From the NCBI GenBank assembly GCA_003483885.1, contig DMXI01000167.1, forward strand, positions 1-9,281: DNA of 9,281 nt, given 5' to 3'. The notes beneath the pieces are model-generated. The model was not told the origin of the DNA. It ran no database searches and worked only from the letters and a program-made list of their open reading frames with translations. Position 1 is the first letter of the stretch. Every line of letters starts with the position of its first letter. Position numbers and translations under genes: made by a program. Of the stretch, positions 1 to 6,556 are shown in pieces. The stretch is from Microscillaceae bacterium. GTDB taxonomy: Bacteria; Bacteroidota; Bacteroidia; Cytophagales; Microscillaceae.

Positions 1-3000
1 TTGCCCTGAGGGGTAACAATCAGCGCCGCATAATAGACCGTATCCGTCCAGCGTTTATCATACTTACGAAAACGAATAATTTCAATGGCGGCTTCATTGG
101 GTCGGAGCTTTTGCTGTATTTCTTGCCAAGTGTGAGATTCGTATTCTTCGAGGTTTTTGGCAAAAGCGGTAGATTTTCGAGCCAACACTTTCTCCAAACT
201 ATCGGCTTTTTCACTCAATGCATTTAAATTGATGCCATTGAGCTTTCGTTTTTCTTTAGTGAGTTCCAGAGCTTTGTTGTATCGAGTTCTTTTTTCAATC
301 CATTGTTCATAGAGTTTGATCGTTGAAGTATCTCCACTCTTATAGATACGCTCTTTAGTTTTTTGGCTGGAGTTGAAGAGAAGGGATTTGGTAAGGAGAC
401 GATTTCGGTAGGTCAAATGAAGCACTGAATCACTTTGGGCAACGCCAAGTGAATCTAGGTAGTCATAGGTAAAGGAATGATAAAGTCTATATCTATAATG
501 AATATTGGCTTGTAAAAACTGTTTGCGGTCGTTTTCATTAGCTTCGGACAAGTTTTGTTTGATTTGTTGATTTAAGCTTTGAAAAGCTTTTCGGAAAAGA
601 GAAAAACCTTTGTGATGCGCTTTCTGATACCAGTAAAGTACCGCTAAATTATGACAAGACTGTGCATAATCGGGATGCATTTTACCCAAGACTTTGGTGC
701 GGATGGCTTTGGCTTCCAAGTACAGTAGTTTGGCTTTGGAATATAAACCTTGTGAATTATATAATGTAGCTAAATTATTACAAGAAAGCGCGTAAGCTGG
801 ATGCTTTTTGCCTAATACTTTGGCTTGGATGTCCTTGGCTTCCAGGTAGAGTGGCTCGGCTTTAGAATAGAGGCCTTGAACTCTATATAATTCGGCTAAA
901 TTATTACAAGAAAGCGCGTAAGCTGGATGCTTTTTGCCTAATACTTTGGCTTGGATGTCCTTGGCTTCCAAGTAGAGTGGCTCGGCTTTAGAATAGAGGC
1001 CTTCGGCTTGATATAATTCGGCTAAATTATTACAAGAAAGCGCATAATTAGGATGCTTTTTACCTAAGGCTTTGGCATAGATGGCTTTGACTTCCTGATA
1101 GAGAGACGCCGCTTTTGAATAGAGGCCTTGTGACTTATATAATAAGGCTAAATTATTACAAGAACTCGCATAATTAGAATGCATTTTACCCAAAGCTTGG
1201 ACACAAATGCCTTTGGCTTCCTTCAGCAGTGGCTCAGCTTTCGTATAGAGACCTTGGGCTTGATATAATGCTGCTAAATTATTACAAGAGACCGCATAAT
1301 CGGAATGATTGGTGCCCAGGGCTTTGGTGTATATGCGTTTGGCTTCCAGGTAGAGTGACTCAGCTTTAGAATAGAGGCCTTGTAACTTATATAATAAGGC
1401 TAAATTGCTGCAAGAAGTTGCATAATCGGGATGAGTAGTGCCTAAGGCTTTAGCACGGATGACTTTGGCTTCCAGGTAAAGTGGTTCAGCTTTAGAATAT
1501 AAGCCCTGAGAAAAATATAAGCCCGCTAAATTATTACAAGAAACCGCATAATCAGGATGAGTAGTGCCCAAGACTTTGGTGCGGATGGCTTTGGCTTCCA
1601 GATACAATGGTTCAGCTTTCGAGTAGAGACCCTGTACTCTATATAATTCCGCTAAATTATCACAAGAAATCGCATAATTGGGATGATTTTCACCAAAGGT
1701 TTTGGTGCAGACAGCTTTGGCTTCCAGGTAGAATCCCTCAGCTTTGGGATAGAGTCCAAGGACTCTATATAATTCGGCTAAACTATTACAAGAAGTCGCA
1801 TAATCGGGATGAGTGGCCCCTAAGATTTTAGCGCGGATGACTTTGGCTTCCAAGTAGAGCGGTTCAGCTTTGGTATAAAGACCTTGAGCTTGATACAGTA
1901 AAGCTAAGTTATTACAGGAAGTCGCATAATCGGGATGCATTTTACCCAATAATTTGGCACTGATGGCTTTGGCTTCCAAATAGAGTAGCTCAGCTTTCGT
2001 ATAGAGACCTTGAACTTGATATAATACTCCTAAATTATTACAAGAAGTCGCATAGATTGGATGGGTAGTACCCAAAACTTTAACAAAAATAGCTTTAGCT
2101 TCCTTAAATAGTGGTTCAGCTTTGAGATAGAGACCTTGAGCTTGATACAGTAAAGCTAAGTTATTACAGGAAGTCGCATAATCGGGATGTATTTCACCCA
2201 AGACTTTGGAACGGATGGCTTTGGCTTTCAGATAGAGGGGCTCGGCTTTAGAATAAAGTCCTTGAGACTCATATAATGCCGCTAAATTATTACAAGAAGC
2301 CGCATAATTGGGATGAGTGGTGCCCAAAGCCTTGGCCATTATATTTTTGGCTTCTAGGTAGAGGGGCTCAGCTTTAGAGTAGAGGCCTTGTGACTTATAT
2401 AATACTGCTAAATTATTACAAGAAGTCGCATAATCAGGATGGGTAGTACCCAAGATTTTGGAACGGATGGCTTTGGCTTCCAGATATAATGGTTCAGCTT
2501 GAGAATATAAGCCCTGAGAAGAATATAAGCCCGCTAAATTATTACAAGAACTTGCATAAGCTGGATGAGTGGTGCCCAAGACTTTGGAACGGATGGCTTT
2601 GGCTTCCAGATACAATGGTTCAGCTTGAGTGTACAAGCCTTGCGATTTATATAATACCGCTAAATTATTACAAGAAGTGGCATAGTCTGGATGATTGGTA
2701 CCTAAGACTTGGGCGTCTATGGCTTTGGCTTTTAGGTAGAAGTGTTCAGCTTTCAAGTAAAGACCTTGAGACTCATATAATGCCGCTAAATTATTGCAAG
2801 AAGCCGCATAATCGGGATGATTGGTACCCAAAGCTTTGGATATTATATTTTTGGCTTCTAAGTAGAGGCGCTCAGCTTTCAAATAGAGGCCTTGAACTTG
2901 ATACAAGAAAGCTAAGTTGTTACAAGAAGTAGCATAGTCTGGATGGTTTACGCCTAAGGCTTTGGCACAGATGGCTTTGACTTCTAAGTAAAGTGGCTCA

Positions 3001-3830
3001 GCTTTAGAGTAGCGGCCTTGAGCTTTATATAAGAAGGCTAAATGATTACAAGCCGTGGCATAGTTTTTATGTCCTTGACCAAACTCTTTTGCTGCTTGAG
3101 ATTTGGCTTTTTGAAGAATAATAAGAGCCCGTGAGTATTTGCCTGCCTGATATAACTTTGTACCTCTTTGGTTTAGAAACTTCCAAGTATTGGCCAATTT
3201 GACTTCCAATTTTTTTAAAATAGGATTCAATGCTTGAGATTTTGCAAGTTGCCCAGTTTGTTTGTAACAATCTTTTAACATCGTCAAGAAACTATAGGTG
3301 AATTTAGGCTCATCTTTAGAAAAACTTAAAGCGATACTTTTATATTTCTCCAAAATGGGTAAAGCTTTTTCATACTCTTTAGCATCGTAATATTTTAAGC
3401 CCAATTCAATAGAGGGCAACTTTTCCTTTTTCGTCCCATCAGGATGGTACTGCTCACTCTTTAATAATTTTCCTTTTGCATACCACCTAATCTCTTGCAC
3501 TATCCCATTCTCATCATACCACATACACTTCCCCTCAATTACCTCTTCAGGTCTATCTTTGAGTAGTATGCCTTTCCATTGAATCTTCCCCGAAAGGTAA
3601 TAATCTCTGACAGTATCTTGGGGCGTATCATCTTGGTAGCGTATTACTCGGTAAAACTGCATTTTTGCGGTATCCTGCACCGCTTTCCAATCTTTGTTAT
3701 ACAAAATCACCCACTGGCCTTGGCGCAAGCCTTGGGCATCGGTTTTATTGGGGGCCGTGGGGATGGTTTGGGCTTGGAGTAGGCTGGTGGGCAAGGCGAG
3801 CCAGAACAAGCAGCAATAAATGGTTTTCAT
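1..3830 (-). CDS. Exported TPR-repeat protein with C-terminal CHAT (caspase-fold) domain, 3' end outside the window
   Basis: The frame is open for 1276 codons from the ATG at 3830 and leaves the window without a stop. Residues 1-20 form a Sec signal peptide (MKTIYCCLFWLALPTSLLQA, probable cleavage before QT), which supports this start. Residues about 30-130 resemble MORN/YwqK-like repeats (GLRQGQWV, then G-x-W and Y-x-x-G-K units). A divergent helical segment at 130-256 includes one 42-residue TPR-like unit at 215-256. Residues 257-1054 are 19 gapless 42-residue kinesin-light-chain-type TPRs, and a degraded unit starts at 1055. A charged helical linker leads to WQEIQQKLRPNEAAIEIIRF at 1235, the typical entry to a CHAT domain. 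CHAT is a caspase-like peptidase fold usually found with TPRs. Its catalytic His and Cys would lie beyond the window, so activity cannot be judged. The full protein is probably about 1500 residues. It follows the caspase gene but is separated from it by a terminator, so it probably has its own promoter. Family assignment is firm; substrate and role are unknown. Confidence 0.9.
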   Translation of the reverse strand, partial: MKTIYCCLFWLALPTSLLQAQTIPTAPNKTDAQGLRQGQWVILYNKDWKAVQDTAKMQFYRVIRYQDDTPQDTVRDYYLSGKIQWKGILLKDRPEEVIEGKCMWYDENGIVQEIRWYAKGKLLKSEQYHPDGTKKEKLPSIELGLKYYDAKEYEKALPILEKYKSIALSFSKDEPKFTYSFLTMLKDCYKQTGQLAKSQALNPILKKLEVKLANTWKFLNQRGTKLYQAGKYSRALIILQKAKSQAAKEFGQGHKNYATACNHLAFLYKAQGRYSKAEPLYLEVKAICAKALGVNHPDYATSCNNLAFLYQVQGLYLKAERLYLEAKNIISKALGTNHPDYAASCNNLAALYESQGLYLKAEHFYLKAKAIDAQVLGTNHPDYATSCNNLAVLYKSQGLYTQAEPLYLEAKAIRSKVLGTTHPAYASSCNNLAGLYSSQGLYSQAEPLYLEAKAIRSKILGTTHPDYATSCNNLAVLYKSQGLYSKAEPLYLEAKNIMAKALGTTHPNYAASCNNLAALYESQGLYSKAEPLYLKAKAIRSKVLGEIHPDYATSCNNLALLYQAQGLYLKAEPLFKEAKAIFVKVLGTTHPIYATSCNNLGVLYQVQGLYTKAELLYLEAKAISAKLLGKMHPDYATSCNNLALLYQAQGLYTKAEPLYLEAKVIRAKILGATHPDYATSCNSLAELYRVLGLYPKAEGFYLEAKAVCTKTFGENHPNYAISCDNLAELYRVQGLYSKAEPLYLEAKAIRTKVLGTTHPDYAVSCNNLAGLYFSQGLYSKAEPLYLEAKVIRAKALGTTHPDYATSCSNLALLYKLQGLYSKAESLYLEAKRIYTKALGTNHSDYAVSCNNLAALYQAQGLYTKAEPLLKEAKGICVQALGKMHSNYASSCNNLALLYKSQGLYSKAASLYQEVKAIYAKALGKKHPNYALSCNNLAELYQAEGLYSKAEPLYLEAKDIQAKVLGKKHPAYALSCNNLAELYRVQGLYSKAEPLYLEAKDIQAKVLGKKHPAYALSCNNLATLYNSQGLYSKAKLLYLEAKAIRTKVLGKMHPDYAQSCHNLAVLYWYQKAHHKGFSLFRKAFQSLNQQIKQNLSEANENDRKQFLQANIHYRYRLYHSFTYDYLDSLGVAQSDSVLHLTYRNRLLTKSLLFNSSQKTKERIYKSGDTSTIKLYEQWIEKRTRYNKALELTKEKRKLNGINLNALSEKADSLEKVLARKSTAFAKNLEEYESHTWQEIQQKLRPNEAAIEIIRFRKYDKRWTDTVYYAALIVTPQG
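669..3062 (-). repeat. 19 tandem 126-bp units encoding 42-residue TPRs
   Basis: Starting at the Tyr codon at 3062-3060, the pattern Y-A-x-S-C-N-N-L-A-x-L-Y-x-x-Q-G-L-Y recurs every 126 bp, 19 times, without any insertion or deletion. The next Tyr codon falls exactly at 668-666. The second half of each unit reads approximately KAEPLYLEAKxI, then K-x-L-G-x-x-H-P-D. Unit 1 occupies 2937-3062 and unit 19 occupies 669-794. Edge units are more divergent (a TPR-like unit before the array lacks the Cys, and the unit after 669 is degraded), while the core is homogeneous. This is the usual picture of an array maintained by recombination between units. It also creates spurious long antisense frames on the plus strand. 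Confidence 0.95.
795..1046 (-). repeat. Recent tandem duplication of one TPR unit (units 17 and 18)
   Basis: Units 17 (921-1046) and 18 (795-920) encode nearly the same 42 residues, differing mainly at LYQAEG versus LYRVQG. At the DNA level, stretch 781-906 and stretch 907-1032 differ at only about 6 of 126 positions by eye. Five of these are clustered in the codons for the two variable residues after L-Y and the following Gln/Glu. The rest of the array is clearly less similar between neighbours, so this looks like the youngest duplication in it. Confidence 0.85.
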
Positions 3831-3861
3831 TGTTGGGCGGATTGGTTTCGAAAATTTGAAT

Positions 3862-3877
3862 TAGCCAAAATTGGCTA
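3862..3877. promoter_or_regulatory. Short inverted repeat upstream of the TPR-CHAT gene
   Basis: TAGCCAA and TTGGCTA are perfect 7-base inverted copies separated by two bases. They lie about 31 nt upstream of the TPR-CHAT start, between it and the terminator of the preceding gene. The place and symmetry suit an operator in the promoter region. I see no good Bacteroidota promoter (TTTG with TAnnTTTG) at the right spacing, so promoter identity is only inferred from position. It could also be a weak hairpin in the mRNA leader. Confidence 0.3.
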
Positions 3878-3888
3878 CTTTGGGGCAT

Positions 3889-3915
3889 AAAAAAATCCTC
3901 AGAAGTGAGGATTTT
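3889..3915 (-). terminator. Rho-independent terminator of the kinase-regulator-caspase set
   Basis: AAAATCCTCA and TGAGGATTTT are perfect 10-base inverted copies around a GAAG loop (CTTC in the minus-strand RNA). Read on the minus strand the stem is followed by a run of seven T (3895 down to 3889). It begins 15 nt after the stop codon of the caspase gene, so it should end that transcript and uncouple the TPR-CHAT gene. The A run on the other side of the stem means it could also work, more weakly, on the plus strand. Confidence 0.85.
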
Positions 3916-3930
3916 AGCATAGGTGCTCTG

Positions 3931-5832
3931 TTAGGATGATTGTTTCGTAATTTCTACGGTCAATACTTTAGCCAGCCAATCTTCGGGTATTTTTTGCTGG
4001 CTCCTTTTATTTTTTGTAGGGCGATGCTGGGTAATGTCTTGTTGCTCAAATAGGTAGCTTTTTAGTTTTTGGGTACTCACCAAGAGCTTAAACCGATCCA
4101 TGGTGAGGTCTAGGTTGTCTTCGGGAAATAGCCTTCCTTCTGCTAGTATAATCTCGTTGGTTTGGGCAGGAAGTTGGTCATTGTAATACACCTGAATGCC
4201 ATAAAGAGGATCGAGGTGGAGCAAGGTAAAGTATACCACTGTCTCGCTTAAGTTTTGCCCCATTATTTTGTAAGGGATGTGCCATTCACTATCGGGTTCG
4301 GCAAAGTATTGCCCTTTTTCAATTTGGAGCGCTACTGCGTCTTCACTATCAGTCACCGTTTGGGGGAGGAAGTCTTGATCCAGCATCTGAAAAGTAAAAG
4401 GGAAATCTTTATAATTGAGCAATTGAGGTTGATCCTGATGGCTTTTTAGTATCTGATGCCAGCGGGCTACCTTTTCTAAGGTCGTTATGAGGTTTACGGT
4501 ATCGTAGACATCAGTTGCTAAAGTATGGCCCTCTACCACCCAGGCGTATTGGTCACGGGCCACATTCAACACCAATTGTTCGGGGGTGGCTGGATCATGT
4601 ATCAATTGAAACAACGGAGATTGCAAGTCTTCAGGAGGCGGGTTCACGTTGATGCCAATCGCGTGAGTTTCGGCCCGCTTGCTCCTGAGTTCAGCCAGGT
4701 AATTTTGCTTAAAGTTCAGCTCACCTTTTACGATCTCCACTACATTATAATCCATCCCAACCCTGGTGGTAGTAGCCCAAGCCAAGGGCTCTTCAAAATT
4801 GGGCGATTCATAAATGGCCCATTCTATGGTAGGCGTTGTTGCGGGTGAGGGCAAGCCGTGCACTTCCCCTTGCTCAATACGCCACTCGCTCCGCACCATT
4901 TTTACACCATAGAGCTTGTCTGTTTTACCTTCCACTGCTCCAGTTAAAAAATGGCTGTGGGCATTGAAAAAGTTGTAAGTCTCGAACTGCGGATTTTGAA
5001 CGATTTTAAAATCTTTAGTAAATTGATTGACCTTAGGATGCACCAACGAAAACAAGTCGGCATAGGTCAGATGAGGATTGGCCCACAAAGCTTGTTCTAA
5101 ATAATAAGTAAAAACGCCCCGCCTTTGATCCCCTATTATGGTTTCCCAAGACACTCGGTCTTTTTGGGTACCTGCCAGTAAAATGTGAGGGCTACTGGGC
5201 AAAGTAATCTCGCCTGTAGCCTCGAGCATTTTTTCGTAATAATGATCTAAGTAATTGCGATGCAGGGCGTCTTCCACTACGCGCTCTTTAACCTCTCGTT
5301 TTTGAGCATCGTTTGGTTCAACTGCTGCTTTTGAACGGGTTCCCGACCCTGAATGACAGCAGTCCAAAATAATAACAATGTGGGCATTTTTTTGAGCTGC
5401 TTCTTTGATCAAAATAGCCAATTCTTTATCGGCCAGGTCTTTTTCTATCCAACGGTTATCAATGTAGGCTCTACTATCGTAGCACACCAAGGTTTCTTCT
5501 CGGCGATATTCTCGACTTGTACCTGCTACATATTTTTGAAAAGCCTTGGGTAGAGATTGACGGGAGCCATGCCCACTGTAGTAGAACAACACAGTGGTAT
5601 TTTCATCAGCATTGGCCGTCAAATGTTCGCGAAAGTTTTGAATAATATTTTTCCGGGTGGCCTGTTCGTTGAGCAAAGTTCTGATGTGGGTAGTGGGTAC
5701 CGCATACTGCTTTTCCAGCAAGTCTTGCATGGCCTCTACATCGTTTAGGCAAGCTTTGAGGGTGTTTATATTCACACTTTGAGGGTGATACTTGTTGATG
5801 CCCACGAGTAAGGCATAGCATTTTTGAGACAT
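3931..5832 (-). CDS. Caspase-family cysteine protease (peptidase C14, metacaspase-like) with long C-terminal extension
   Basis: This is a 633-residue protein. The N-terminal 280 residues or so form a caspase p20-like domain: a starting strand KCYALLVGINKY (4-15), LKACLNDVEAM (25-35), the catalytic His in YYSGHGSR (His88) and the catalytic Cys in ILDCCHSGSG (Cys159, after Asp157). Both dyad residues are present, so it should be an active protease, probably cleaving after basic residues as bacterial metacaspase relatives do. There is no signal peptide or membrane segment, so it is predicted cytoplasmic. Residues about 300-633 are a non-catalytic extension rich in beta-strand patterns (for example GIQVYYNDQLPAQTNEIIL near 538-556) and end in a basic stretch. 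I recognise this as a region that accompanies bacterial caspases but cannot name its function. The start lies 12 nt after the response-regulator stop, so co-transcription is very likely. No clear Shine-Dalgarno is seen. Confidence 0.92.
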   Translation of the reverse strand: MSQKCYALLVGINKYHPQSVNINTLKACLNDVEAMQDLLEKQYAVPTTHIRTLLNEQATRKNIIQNFREHLTANADENTTVLFYYSGHGSRQSLPKAFQKYVAGTSREYRREETLVCYDSRAYIDNRWIEKDLADKELAILIKEAAQKNAHIVIILDCCHSGSGTRSKAAVEPNDAQKREVKERVVEDALHRNYLDHYYEKMLEATGEITLPSSPHILLAGTQKDRVSWETIIGDQRRGVFTYYLEQALWANPHLTYADLFSLVHPKVNQFTKDFKIVQNPQFETYNFFNAHSHFLTGAVEGKTDKLYGVKMVRSEWRIEQGEVHGLPSPATTPTIEWAIYESPNFEEPLAWATTTRVGMDYNVVEIVKGELNFKQNYLAELRSKRAETHAIGINVNPPPEDLQSPLFQLIHDPATPEQLVLNVARDQYAWVVEGHTLATDVYDTVNLITTLEKVARWHQILKSHQDQPQLLNYKDFPFTFQMLDQDFLPQTVTDSEDAVALQIEKGQYFAEPDSEWHIPYKIMGQNLSETVVYFTLLHLDPLYGIQVYYNDQLPAQTNEIILAEGRLFPEDNLDLTMDRFKLLVSTQKLKSYLFEQQDITQHRPTKNKRSQQKIPEDWLAKVLTVEITKQSS

Positions 5833-5844
5833 AGTGTTTAACGT

Positions 5845-6522
5845 TTATGGGTTACCTGAATCTTCTAATAAATTATTCTCCACCGCGTGTTTGATCAATC
5901 CCTTGGTTCCTTTCACTCCTAGTTTTTCAATCAAATTCCGTCGGTGAGTCTCTACCGTAGTCCCCGCAATAAAAAGCTTTTCAGAGATTTCACGACTACT
6001 ATTCCCATCTACAATCAATTGTAACACTTCTTTCTCCCGAGTAGTCAATTTGGCCTGATAGGTTGCGCCTTTTTTCTTCTTTCGTAAGCTCTCAATTAAA
6101 GTATCGGTAACCGCTTGGGTAAAATATTCTTTCCCACTATATACTGCCCGAATTGCCTCTACTAATTGATTGCCACTTTTATTTTTCAAAATATAGCCTG
6201 AGGCACCTGACCTGATAATTTCCTTGATGAATCGTTCATTGTTATACATGGTCAATACCAAGACTTTGGTTTCAGGATATTTAGCCTTGATCTCTTTGGC
6301 CGCTTTCAGCCCGTCCATCACCGGCATTTCTATGTCTAACACTGCTACTTCTACTGGATGAACTTCCAGTATTTTAAGTGCGTGATATCCATTATGGGCT
6401 ACTTCTACTACCTCGATGTCTTTGGTAGCATTGATTAAGGCGGTGAGGCCATCCAATACTACCTGGTGATCATCAGCCAGCATCACTTTTATTTTGGTTA
6501 CTTCATTTTCCATAGATGTCAT
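5845..6522 (-). CDS. LuxR/NarL-type two-component response regulator
   Basis: From the ATG at 6522 the protein has 225 residues. The receiver domain is complete: acidic pair in LADDH (Asp17, Asp18), phospho-acceptor in VLDIEMPVMDG (Asp63), switch Thr in VLVLTMY (Thr91) and Lys in GYILKNKS (Lys113). A C-terminal LuxR-type helix-turn-helix starts at LTTREKEVLQLI (about residue 159), with the recognition-helix signature TTVETHRRNLIEKLG. It should bind DNA when phosphorylated by the adjacent kinase. Three in-frame starts are possible: 6573 (overlaps the kinase gene by 17 nt and adds an atypical leader), 6522 and 6513. The receiver begins only a few residues after 6513, so the two shorter starts fit the family best; the choice of 6522 is tentative. 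Target genes are unknown; the downstream caspase and TPR-CHAT genes are natural candidates. Confidence 0.93.
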   Translation of the reverse strand: MTSMENEVTKIKVMLADDHQVVLDGLTALINATKDIEVVEVAHNGYHALKILEVHPVEVAVLDIEMPVMDGLKAAKEIKAKYPETKVLVLTMYNNERFIKEIIRSGASGYILKNKSGNQLVEAIRAVYSGKEYFTQAVTDTLIESLRKKKKGATYQAKLTTREKEVLQLIVDGNSSREISEKLFIAGTTVETHRRNLIEKLGVKGTKGLIKHAVENNLLEDSGNP

Positions 6523-6556
6523 TATATGTTTAGTGGATATTATAATTTGACTGGTT

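Noticed and set aside
1607..1831. 74-codon plus-strand frame
   Set aside because: Antisense shadow of TPR units 10-12 with the same repeat-derived motif.
2489..2932. 147-codon plus-strand frame with repeated MVQL... and PLNYYKK-like segments
   Set aside because: It is the antisense of the 126-bp TPR array; its internal repetition mirrors the repeats on the minus strand and it has no independent gene features.
669..3062. CRISPR array as an explanation of the regular repeats
   Set aside because: The period is 126 bp with no short constant repeat alternating with unique spacers; the repeats are in frame and encode TPRs. No cas genes are present.
3067..3270. 67-codon minus-strand frame
   Set aside because: Out-of-frame reading inside the TPR-CHAT gene, whose own frame is open across the whole region and shows TPR structure.
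4525..4848. 107-codon plus-strand frame inside the caspase gene
   Set aside because: Opposite strand of a well-supported caspase coding region; no recognisable domain, start context or promoter.
1..5832. Type III-E CRISPR (gRAMP with TPR-CHAT) locus
   Set aside because: There is a TPR-CHAT protein, but it is predicted exported, and no gRAMP, adaptation gene or CRISPR array is visible in the window.
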